NCBI GenBank assembly: GCA_018711415.1
Contig: DVIJ01000044.1
Span: 1 to 13,581, forward strand
Source: Scatomorpha merdavium
Lineage (GTDB): Bacteria > Bacillota > Clostridia > Oscillospirales > Oscillospiraceae
Direction: 5' to 3'
Length of the DNA: 13,581 bases
Below are positions 5,862 through 12,866 of the stretch, in pieces. The number at the start of each line of letters is the position of its first letter. Position 1 is the first letter of the stretch. The position numbers and the translations under genes were made by a program. The notes under the pieces are model-generated. The model saw only the letters and a program-made list of their open reading frames with translations. It was not told where the DNA came from and searched no databases.

Positions 5862-6495
5862 CCGCGTTGAGGGCTGGTGCGAGGAGATGGAGCGGCGCGG
5901 GCTGAGGCTGGTGAGGTTCAAGGGTCAGTTTGCTGTGCTCGAGGACGGCGCGCCGCGAGATACGCGCTACCGCTTCTGTGCGGCGGAGACGGATACGGAT
6001 GCTGGATTCAAGGAAGAACGGCAGAAGTACGCGGACTTCGGCTGGGAACTGCTCGAAAATACGAGCGTAGCGCTGACGGAAAATGGGCGTTACAGTCTAG
6101 CGCGGACGACCGACCCGGCGGCGGTCGAGATGTACACGGACAAGGAGAGCTTCGGCGCGAGAGCGTCGAAGCAGCTGTACTTTCGGGTGATGCTCCTGAT
6201 GCTTCTGATAGTTTTGAATGCGCTCTGGCTCATGAGCGCGTGGCGGACGGGACTGGCGGGACTTGTCGAATATGAGCCGCTGACGCTGCCGCTGCTCATA
6301 TGCGTGCCTCTGCTTCTGGGCTGCCTGATATATTTTGCCGTGCGCACGAACAGAACGGCAAAGCGGCTGGAAGAAGGCGAGCTGGACCGGGGCTTCGACC
6401 CGAGAGAGATAAGAGCGAGATACATATTCTTTATATTCACAGCCGCAGTTATCTTTGTGGCGGTGACCACGCTGCTGCTCATGTGGATTAAATGA
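5818..6495 (+). CDS. DUF2812-domain membrane protein
   Basis: A 225-residue protein with an N-terminal soluble DUF2812-type region: CPYTRWEFDRVEGWCEEMER, then RRGLRLVRFKGQFAVLEDG, and FGWELLENTSVALTENGRYS. Three hydrophobic segments follow, at about residues 120-141, 157-175 and 202-223, with the charged stretch RTNRTAKRLEEGELDRG between the last two. Function is unknown for this family; members are recurrently paired with PadR regulators. The start is set at GTG 5818 rather than ATG 5812 because the AGGGGG site (5805-5810) abuts 5812 but is 7 bases from 5818, and the family usually begins with a short M-[KR]-K-T leader. It overlaps padR and is followed within a few bases by a strong terminator, so padR-DUF2812 is a complete two-gene operon. 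Confidence 0.82.
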   Translation: MRKTVLCPYTRWEFDRVEGWCEEMERRGLRLVRFKGQFAVLEDGAPRDTRYRFCAAETDTDAGFKEERQKYADFGWELLENTSVALTENGRYSLARTTDPAAVEMYTDKESFGARASKQLYFRVMLLMLLIVLNALWLMSAWRTGLAGLVEYEPLTLPLLICVPLLLGCLIYFAVRTNRTAKRLEEGELDRGFDPREIRARYIFFIFTAAVIFVAVTTLLLMWIK

Positions 6496-6498
6496 GAC

Positions 6499-6531
6499 AA
6501 AGCCTCCCTTTTGCAAAGGGGAGGCTTTTTT
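6499..6531 (+). terminator. Rho-independent terminator of the padR-DUF2812 operon
   Basis: GCCTCCC (6502-6508) pairs with GGGAGGC (6519-6525); the stem is lengthened by TTTT/AAAG pairing inside and by AAA/TTT outside, and it ends in six T (6526-6531). It begins 4 bases after the TGA at 6493-6495. This is the clearest terminator in the window and separates the PadR unit from the glycosidase operon. Confidence 0.92.
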
Positions 6532-6605
6532 GCGCGCGCGGTTTTATTATTTGTCTTTTGTATCCTGCCGAAATGTGCTATTATTGCTAAAACAGGAGGT
6601 GCGCT

Positions 6606-7850
6606 ATGGGAGACACTTTTTCGCTCGGCGGCATGCTGCTGGGCGCGTCCAGCGCGGCCACGCAGGTCGAGGGCGGCGACAGGAACAACAACTGGTACGA
6701 CTGGTACCGGCGCGGGAATATCAAGGACGGCTCGGACCCCTCCGTCGCCACCATGCACTGGGAGCACTGGCAGGAGGACGCGGAGCTGATGGCCGCAATG
6801 GGCCTGCAATGCGCGCGCCTGGGCCTCGAGTGGAGCCGCATAGAGCCCGAGCGCGGCGTGTTCGACGAGAGCGCCGTGCAGCACTATGTCGAGGAGCTCA
6901 AATACCTCGGCGAGCGCGGCATAAAGCCCATGGTCACGCTCTGGCATTTCTCGAACCCCCTGTGGTTTGAGCGCTCGGGCGGCTTTCTCGCGCGCGGGGC
7001 GAAGCTGGCCTTTCTTGAGTACGTTGAATATATCGTCCCGAGGCTCGCGCCGTATGTGGACTGCTGGATAACGCTGAACGAGCCGAACGTCTACGCCGTG
7101 AACGGCTACATGAGCGGCGACTGGCCGCCGGGTCAGCGCTCGATACCCGCGGCCCTGCGCGTCATGGCCGCGCTCACGCCCTGCCATATCGAGGCCTATG
7201 AACTCATACACCGCCTCGTCCCCGACGCGCGCGTCAGCTTTGCGAACCACCTGCGCGTGTTCGCGCCCGAGGACCCGAAGAACCCCGCGCACAGGGCCGC
7301 GGCAAAGACGGCTGAATTCCTGTTCCAGACCGCCATGACCCGCGCCATGATGCGCGGCCCCTCCGGACGGGGCAGGTTCTATGACTACATTGCAATAAAC
7401 TACTACACCCGCTCCACCTGCTCCGGTCTCGCGGACGGCGTGCGCAAGAACTCTCCGCGCAACGACCTCGGCTGGGAGATATACCCCGAAGGTCTCGCGG
7501 AGCTCTGCGTCTCAATGTGGAAGGAATACGGTGCTCCGGTTTACATAACTGAAAACGGCACCTGCGACCTGGACGACGCTTTCCGCTGCCGCTACATCTG
7601 CGAGCACGTCAAGGCCGCGGCAGGATGCCCCGCGCCGGTGGAACGGTATTACCACTGGTGCTTCTGCGACAATTTTGAGTGGATAGAGGGCAACACGGCG
7701 CGCTTCGGTCTGGTGCATACGGACTTTGGGACTCAGGAGCGTGCTGTTAAGCGCAGCGGGGAGTTCTATGCCGAAATGATAAAAAACGGCGGTGTAACGC
7801 AGGAGATGTACGATGAATATGTCGCGCCACAGGTCTATAACGTACAATAA
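6606..7850 (+). CDS. GH1 family beta-glycosidase (beta-glucosidase/galactosidase type)
   Basis: A 414-residue cytosolic TIM-barrel retaining beta-glycosidase. It has the GH1 N-terminal motif SSAATQVEGG (Q20), then TLWHFSNPLWF (H114), TLNEPN with acid/base E159, INYYTR, and YITENG with nucleophile E316. It ends with the sugar-binding DNFEWIEGNTARFGL (E358, W359). Glu-Trp here is the pattern for unphosphorylated sugars; phospho-beta-glucosidases carry Ser-Lys-Tyr elements instead. Precise sugar specificity (glucose, galactose, fucose or mannose) is not readable. It is shorter than the usual 440-480 residues, with a trimmed loop between AEFLFQ and IAINYY. AGGAGG (6594-6599) is 6 bases from ATG 6606. 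It is the first gene of the operon; no clean promoter was found in the short gap after the terminator. It overlaps the GH36 gene by 38 bases. Confidence 0.93.
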   Translation: MGDTFSLGGMLLGASSAATQVEGGDRNNNWYDWYRRGNIKDGSDPSVATMHWEHWQEDAELMAAMGLQCARLGLEWSRIEPERGVFDESAVQHYVEELKYLGERGIKPMVTLWHFSNPLWFERSGGFLARGAKLAFLEYVEYIVPRLAPYVDCWITLNEPNVYAVNGYMSGDWPPGQRSIPAALRVMAALTPCHIEAYELIHRLVPDARVSFANHLRVFAPEDPKNPAHRAAAKTAEFLFQTAMTRAMMRGPSGRGRFYDYIAINYYTRSTCSGLADGVRKNSPRNDLGWEIYPEGLAELCVSMWKEYGAPVYITENGTCDLDDAFRCRYICEHVKAAAGCPAPVERYYHWCFCDNFEWIEGNTARFGLVHTDFGTQERAVKRSGEFYAEMIKNGGVTQEMYDEYVAPQVYNVQ

Positions 7851-10140
7851 GGGGCTGTTCCACCTCCGGACGGAGCACAGCTCATACATGTTCCGCGTGA
7901 CGCCGCAGGGCCAGCTCGAGCACCTGCACTACGGGGCGCGCATCTGCGATGCGGACGCCGGGGCGCTCAGCCTCAAGCGCGTCCTGCCCTACGGCGACTC
8001 GGTGATCTACCCGGGCGGGGGCGCGGCGGACTGCCTGGATGTGCTGCCCATGGAGTGGTCCGGCTCCGGCAGGGGGGACTACCGCCCCTCGCCCGTGGAA
8101 CTGGTCTCGGAGAGCGGCTCCTGGACGACGGATTTTTGTTATGTAAACCATGAGCTGCGGGAAGGCTCCGCGCCCATGACCTGCTGCCTGCCCACGGCAT
8201 ACGGCGGGGACATGACGCTCGTCGTGACCCTGCGCGACGCGGCGGCGGAGCTCGAGCTGAGGCTGTTTTACACGACCTATCCAGCCGAGGACGTCATCAC
8301 ACGGCGCGCGGAGCTGCGCTGTCTCAGAGGTTATGTAAACCTCAAGAAGCTCATGAGCCTGAGCCTGGACCTGGCCGAGCGCGAGCTGGTGATGACTATC
8401 TTCACCGGCGGCTGGATATGCGAGGCGCACAGGCAGGACCGCGCGGTAAAGGGTACGCTGATAAACGAGAGCCGGACGGGCTTTTCCTCGAACAGGGCGA
8501 ATCCGGGTTTCATCCTGAGCGAGCGCGGGGCGGACGAGCAGCGCGGCCGGGTCTGGGGCTTCAACCTTGTATACAGCGGCGGGCACATGAGCTGCGTTTC
8601 GGGAGACGAGCACGGCTCGGTGCGCGTCATGTGCGGCATCAGCCCGGACAGGTTCGAGTGGAGGCTCGAGGGCGGCGAGAGCTTTGAGACGCCGGAGGCG
8701 GTGATGTGCTTTTCGGCAGATGGCTTCGGCGGTATGAGCCGGGCGATGCACGACTTTGTGAACCGCCGCATCGTCCGGGGCCGCTGGGCCGGGCGGGGCA
8801 GACCCGTACTGGTGAACGCCTGGGAGGGCTTCATGTTCGACTTCGACGCGAAGCGTCTGCTCTCGCTGGCGAAACGGGCGAAGGCCATAGGCGCGGAGCT
8901 CTTCGTCATGGACGACGGCTGGTTCGCCGGCCGGGACGACGACACGGGCGGCCTCGGCGACTACGAGCCGGATACGAAGAAGCTGCCGGAAGGGGTCGCG
9001 GGACTGGCGCGGGACGTGACGGCGCTGGGCCTGGACTTCGGCATCTGGTTCGAGCCGGAGGCGGTAAATCCCAAGAGCCGGCTCTATGCCGCGCACCCGG
9101 ACTGGGCGATAACAGAGCCTGGCCGCGAGCCCGCGTTCTGCCGGAACGAGCTGCTGCTCGACCTCACGCGGCCGGAGGTGCGGGACTACATCGTGGACTC
9201 CGTGGGCGGGGTGCTGGACTCGGCGCGCGTGAGCTATGTGAAGTGGGACATGAACCGCCACCTCGCGGGAGTGAGCGGGGCCTTTGCGCACAGATATATA
9301 CTCGGCCTGTACGAGGTGCTGCACCGGATCTTCGACGCGCGGCCGGACATCCTGCTCGAGAGCTGTTCCTCGGGCGGCAACCGCTTCGACCTGGGGATGC
9401 TCTGCTTTTCACCGCAGATCTGGTGTTCGGACGACACGGACCCCATCGAGCGCCTGGACATACAGAAGGGGCTGTCGTACCTATACCCGCTCTCCGCGAT
9501 GGGCGCGCACGTCTCGGCCTCACCGCATTCGCAGACGCTCAGGCGCACGCCCTTCGGGACGCGCTTTGCGGTGTCCTGCTTCGGCTGCCTGGGTTACGAG
9601 CTGGACCTGCGCGAGCTTACGCCTGCGGAACTGCGCGATGCGAAGCGGCAGGTGGAGTTTTACAAAAAACACAGGATGACTCTCCAATACGGCCGCTTCT
9701 ACCGCTTCACGCTGCCGGAGGGCCGGGAGGCATTCTCCTGCGTCGCGCGGGACGGGGCGGAGGCGGTGACGGGGCATTTCCGCCGCCTTGTCCACGCCGC
9801 GCCGGCCTTTGAGAAGCTGCCGGCGGCGGGCCTGGAGCGGGACGCGCTCTACGAGGTCGGGAGCCTGCCTCCGCTCCTGCGCATCTCGGACTTCGGCGCG
9901 CTCATAAAGCACGCGCTGCCGCTGAAGCTGCGCGCGGACGGGGCGATAATGCGCAGGGCGGACAGGCTTGCGGGACTGCGCCAGGCGGAGCAAAAGTACA
10001 GGGCCTCCGGCGCGGCGCTCCTGGACGGGATAAGGCTGCAAAACCTCTTCTCCGGCACGGGCTATGACAAGGCCCTCAGACTGCCGGGGGACTTCGGTTC
10101 AGAAATATATCTCATTACAAGGGTGGGAAAAGCAAAATGA
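7813..10140 (+). CDS. GH36 alpha-galactosidase
   Basis: A 775-residue retaining alpha-galactosidase (family GH36, long bacterial AgaA/Mel36A type) that releases terminal alpha-linked galactose from melibiose- or raffinose-type sugars. An N-terminal beta-sandwich (about residues 1-330) is followed by a TIM barrel with VMDDGWFAGRDDD and GIWFEPEAVNP. The nucleophile D479 lies in YVKWDMNRHL, and CSSGGNRFD and WCSDDTDPIERLDIQ follow, with the acid/base Asp at 540/541. A C-terminal beta domain ends the protein. There is no signal peptide, so the enzyme is cytosolic. AGGAG (7801-7805) is 7 bases from ATG 7813, inside the end of the GH1 gene. Its TGA overlaps the pepT ATG (ATGA). Compared with the AgaA type, the loop after WDMNR is some eight residues shorter, and GDY replaces the usual GDW downstream of the DDGWF motif; both could shift substrate choice. 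Confidence 0.97.
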   Translation: MNMSRHRSITYNKGLFHLRTEHSSYMFRVTPQGQLEHLHYGARICDADAGALSLKRVLPYGDSVIYPGGGAADCLDVLPMEWSGSGRGDYRPSPVELVSESGSWTTDFCYVNHELREGSAPMTCCLPTAYGGDMTLVVTLRDAAAELELRLFYTTYPAEDVITRRAELRCLRGYVNLKKLMSLSLDLAERELVMTIFTGGWICEAHRQDRAVKGTLINESRTGFSSNRANPGFILSERGADEQRGRVWGFNLVYSGGHMSCVSGDEHGSVRVMCGISPDRFEWRLEGGESFETPEAVMCFSADGFGGMSRAMHDFVNRRIVRGRWAGRGRPVLVNAWEGFMFDFDAKRLLSLAKRAKAIGAELFVMDDGWFAGRDDDTGGLGDYEPDTKKLPEGVAGLARDVTALGLDFGIWFEPEAVNPKSRLYAAHPDWAITEPGREPAFCRNELLLDLTRPEVRDYIVDSVGGVLDSARVSYVKWDMNRHLAGVSGAFAHRYILGLYEVLHRIFDARPDILLESCSSGGNRFDLGMLCFSPQIWCSDDTDPIERLDIQKGLSYLYPLSAMGAHVSASPHSQTLRRTPFGTRFAVSCFGCLGYELDLRELTPAELRDAKRQVEFYKKHRMTLQYGRFYRFTLPEGREAFSCVARDGAEAVTGHFRRLVHAAPAFEKLPAAGLERDALYEVGSLPPLLRISDFGALIKHALPLKLRADGAIMRRADRLAGLRQAEQKYRASGAALLDGIRLQNLFSGTGYDKALRLPGDFGSEIYLITRVGKAK

Positions 10141-11363
10141 AGGCATACGAAAGGCTTATAAACTATGCAAAGGTGAGCACGGCGAGCGAGGAGGGGATAG
10201 GCGTATCGCCGTCCACGCAGCGCCAGTTCGACCTGGCCCGGATGCTGGTTGAGGAACTTCGCGGACTCGGCGTTGCGGACGCGGAGCTGACCGACACCTG
10301 CTATGTCTACGGCCACCTTCCGGCCACGCCGGGCCGCGAATCGGCGCCCTGCCTGGGTTTCATCGCGCACATGGACACCTCGCCGGACTTTTCCGGGGAA
10401 AACGTCAAGCCCCGCATCATCGAAAACTATGACGGCGGCGACGTGGAACTGGGCGCGGGCCGGACCCTGAGCGTGAAGCGCTTTCCGCACCTGCCCGGCC
10501 TGAAGGGCAGGACGCTCATCACGACGAGCGGCGACACGCTGCTGGGCGCGGACGACAAGGCGGGCATCGCGGAGATCATGACGCTCCTGGAGGAGCTGCA
10601 GAAGGACGGCGCGCCGCACGGGCGTATAGCAGTGTGCTTCACTCCGGACGAGGAGGTCGGCTGCGGCACGGCGAACTTCGACATCCCCAAGCTGGGCGCG
10701 GACTATGCCTATACGCTGGACGGCGGCCCGGAGGGCGAGGTCGTGTTTGAGAACTTCAACGCCTGCGCGGCTGTGGTCCACATCATCGGCGTGAACGTCC
10801 ACCCGGGCAGCGCGAAGAACGTGATGGTGAACGCGGGCCAGGTAGCGACGGAGTTCAACGCGCTGCTGCCGAACTGCGACACGCCGCGTTATACCGAGGG
10901 CTACGAGGGCTTTTTCCACCTCACGGCGATAGCGGGGACGGCGGAGCGCGCAGAGCTGCGCTACATCCTGCGCGACCACGACGGCAAGAAGCTGGAGATG
11001 CGCCGCGAGATGATGGAGCACATCGCCAAGACGCTGAACGCGCGCTACGGCGAGGGGACTGTCAGCGTGTCCTTCCGGGAGCAGTACCGCAACATGGCGG
11101 AGAAGATACGCCCGGACCACATTCACCTGGTCGAGAACGCGGTGAAAGCCGCGGAGGAGTGCGGCGTGAAGCCGCTCCGCCAACCGATAAGGGGCGGCAC
11201 GGACGGCGCGCAGCTCTCCTGGGAGGGCCTGCCCTGCCCGAACCTGGGTACGGGCGGCTACGCATTCCACGGCCCTTACGAGCACGTCACGGTAGAGGGC
11301 ATGGACAAATGCGTGGCAATAATCCGCCGCATCGTGGAGATCTACGCCGAGAGGAGTAAATAA
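10137..11363 (+). CDS. pepT: Peptidase T (tripeptide aminopeptidase, M20B)
   Basis: A 408-residue cytosolic dizinc aminopeptidase that removes the N-terminal residue of tripeptides. The M20B metal and catalytic residues are all in place: AHMDTSPD (ligand H78, catalytic-site D80), LGADDKAG (bridging D140), PDEEVGCGT (E172 as general base and E173 as zinc ligand), YTLDGG (D195 ligand) and FHGPYEH (H378 ligand). These positions fall within a residue of those known for Salmonella PepT. The dimerisation domain lies between, around residues 205-310. The length is normal. The start overlaps the GH36 stop by 4 bases (ATGA), so the gene is translationally coupled, and the symporter gene follows after 2 bases. 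A peptidase inside a sugar operon is unexpected; nothing in it suggests decay or a changed catalytic site. Confidence 0.97.
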   Translation: MKAYERLINYAKVSTASEEGIGVSPSTQRQFDLARMLVEELRGLGVADAELTDTCYVYGHLPATPGRESAPCLGFIAHMDTSPDFSGENVKPRIIENYDGGDVELGAGRTLSVKRFPHLPGLKGRTLITTSGDTLLGADDKAGIAEIMTLLEELQKDGAPHGRIAVCFTPDEEVGCGTANFDIPKLGADYAYTLDGGPEGEVVFENFNACAAVVHIIGVNVHPGSAKNVMVNAGQVATEFNALLPNCDTPRYTEGYEGFFHLTAIAGTAERAELRYILRDHDGKKLEMRREMMEHIAKTLNARYGEGTVSVSFREQYRNMAEKIRPDHIHLVENAVKAAEECGVKPLRQPIRGGTDGAQLSWEGLPCPNLGTGGYAFHGPYEHVTVEGMDKCVAIIRRIVEIYAERSK

Positions 11364-11365
11364 AG

Positions 11366-12730
11366 GTGACAAAGCTGGAAAAGCGGAACAAATATTTCTT
11401 CGGCCTCGGCACCGTCGGCCGGGATATGTTCTATGCCTTTGAATCGAACGCGCTCTTGTACTACCTGTCGAACGTGCTGAGCCTGCCTGTGGGCGTGTTC
11501 GCGGCGGCGAGCATGGTGCTGACGGTGCTGAGGATACTCGACGCGCTCAACGACCCCATCACAGGCCTGGTCATAGACAACATTCGGAGCCCATGGGGAA
11601 AGTACAAACCGCCCATGCTCATAGGCGCGGTAACGAGCAGCGTGTTCTTCCTCATCCTGTTCGCGGACTTCGGGCTGACGAACTACTGGTTTGTGGTCGT
11701 GTTCGGCCTGGCGTACATACTTTGGGACATCACCTACGGCGTGAACGACATCGCCTACTGGTCCATGCTTCCCTCGCTCTCCATGGATCAGAAGAAGCGC
11801 GAGAACATGGGCGCGTTTGCCAGGATATGCGCGAACGTGGGCATGTTTGCCATCATGGTGGCCTGGGAGCCGGTGACGGGGGCGCTGGGCAATACGCCCA
11901 AGGGCTGGTTCATCGTGGCTGTGGCCGTGACGGTGGCGATGCTGGGCTTCCAGTGCTTCACGCTCTTCGGCGTGAAGGAGGACCGGACCCGCTTCAAGCA
12001 GGAAGAGGGTACGAGCCTCCGGCAGATGTTCTCCGTGCTCTTCAAGAACGACCAGCTCATGTGGACGACGCTCTCTATGGCTCTGTTCATGGTGGGTTAC
12101 TGCACGACGACTGGCTTTGCCATGTACTATATGCAGTACATCTTTGGCGACAAGGGCATGTACGCGATACTGGCGGCGGTGGTCGGCGTGTCGCAGCTCG
12201 CGGCGCTGGCGGTGTTCCCGGCGTTTTCGAAGAAACACAGCCGCAGGCAGCTCTATACCTTTGCCACGGCTCTGCTGACGGCGGGCTATGTGGTGTTCTT
12301 CTTTGCGGAGGCGAGCATATATCTGATCGCGGCGGCGGGCGTCATCGTGTTTGTGGGCCAGGCGTTCATCCAGCTGCTGATGCTCATGTTCCTCGCGGAC
12401 ACCATCGAATACGGTCAGTGGAAGCTGGGCAAGCGGAACGACAGCATCACGTTCTCCATCCAGCCTCTCATCAACAAGATAGGCGGCGCGCTCTCGACGG
12501 GCATCATCAGCGTGACGCTGGTCGTCTGCGGCATAAAGACAGGAGACACGGCGGCGGAGGCGATAGACGCCGCAGGTCAGATGACGCTCAAAGTTTCCAT
12601 GCTGGTCATCCCGCTGATACTGATAATCGTGGGCTACTTCATCTACCGCGCAAAGTATAAGATAGACGAAAAGATGTACGCAGAGCTCGTGTCGGACCTG
12701 AAAGCCCGCGGGGATATAAGGCAAAATTGA
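11366..12730 (+). CDS. GPH-family (MelB-like) sugar:cation symporter
   Basis: A 454-residue, roughly 12-segment membrane transporter of the glycoside-pentoside-hexuronide:cation family (MFS fold). Helix 2 carries RILDALNDPITGLVIDN, matching MelB's cation-site Arg52/Asp55/Asp59 spacing (here R56, D59, D63), followed by the loop SPWGKYKPP. Helix 11 has FSIQPLINKIGGAL with K371 where MelB has its essential Lys377. DITYGVNDIAYWSMLPSLS is the usual cytosolic loop motif. It starts at GTG 11366, 2 bases after pepT, with GAGGAG (11351-11356) 9 bases upstream. It should import the glycoside that GH36 and/or GH1 cleave, with Na+ or H+; alpha- or beta-galactosides are the natural guess. It is the last gene of the operon. 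No T-tailed terminator follows, only the leader hairpins of the next gene. Confidence 0.93.
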   Translation: MTKLEKRNKYFFGLGTVGRDMFYAFESNALLYYLSNVLSLPVGVFAAASMVLTVLRILDALNDPITGLVIDNIRSPWGKYKPPMLIGAVTSSVFFLILFADFGLTNYWFVVVFGLAYILWDITYGVNDIAYWSMLPSLSMDQKKRENMGAFARICANVGMFAIMVAWEPVTGALGNTPKGWFIVAVAVTVAMLGFQCFTLFGVKEDRTRFKQEEGTSLRQMFSVLFKNDQLMWTTLSMALFMVGYCTTTGFAMYYMQYIFGDKGMYAILAAVVGVSQLAALAVFPAFSKKHSRRQLYTFATALLTAGYVVFFFAEASIYLIAAAGVIVFVGQAFIQLLMLMFLADTIEYGQWKLGKRNDSITFSIQPLINKIGGALSTGIISVTLVVCGIKTGDTAAEAIDAAGQMTLKVSMLVIPLILIIVGYFIYRAKYKIDEKMYAELVSDLKARGDIRQN

Positions 12731-12740
12731 ATATTATTGG

Positions 12741-12769
12741 TTGACACCTGAATAATATGCGCATATAAT
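12741..12769 (+). promoter_or_regulatory. Consensus promoter for the secreted protein gene
   Basis: TTGACA (12741-12746), exactly 17 bases, then TATAAT (12764-12769): a perfect SigA-type consensus beginning 11 bases after the symporter stop. The predicted transcript starts at about 12776, leaving a leader of about 90 bases before ATG 12867. Such a strong promoter suggests abundant expression, or strong expression that must be held in check by the leader or a repressor. Confidence 0.88.
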
Positions 12770-12793
12770 AAAGGAGTTAATTCCCAGAGCGCA

Positions 12794-12834
12794 CGCCGGG
12801 TACCCGGCGCCGTCTTTTCTCGAAAGAAAAGACG
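12794..12834 (+). repeat. Two adjacent perfect hairpins in the mRNA leader
   Basis: Hairpin 1 is the palindrome CGCCGGGTACCCGGCG (12794-12809). One base later comes hairpin 2, with arms CGTCTTTTCT (12811-12820) and AGAAAAGACG (12825-12834) around the loop CGAA. Neither is followed by a T-run, so neither is a normal terminator for the leader. They end 18 bases before the ribosome binding site region and could stabilise the 5' end of the mRNA, bind a protein, or be a dispersed palindromic repeat. Confidence 0.75.
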
Positions 12835-12866
12835 ATAACACTTGGAAATAAGAGAGGAGAAAAAAC

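Noticed and set aside
7882..9324. 480-codon reverse-strand open frame in the GH36 gene
   Set aside because: It is a shadow of a GC-rich gene; the translation is Ala/Arg/Val-rich with no motif, while the plus strand has a complete alpha-galactosidase.
10062..12724. Two long reverse-strand open frames (436 and 460 codons) under pepT and the symporter
   Set aside because: Antisense frames of high-GC genes, rich in His, Arg and Ala and without membrane or domain pattern.
12794..12834. Terminator of the glycosidase operon or an inverted repeat of a mobile element
   Set aside because: No T-run follows either hairpin, both lie downstream of a consensus promoter, and no transposase or target duplication is seen.
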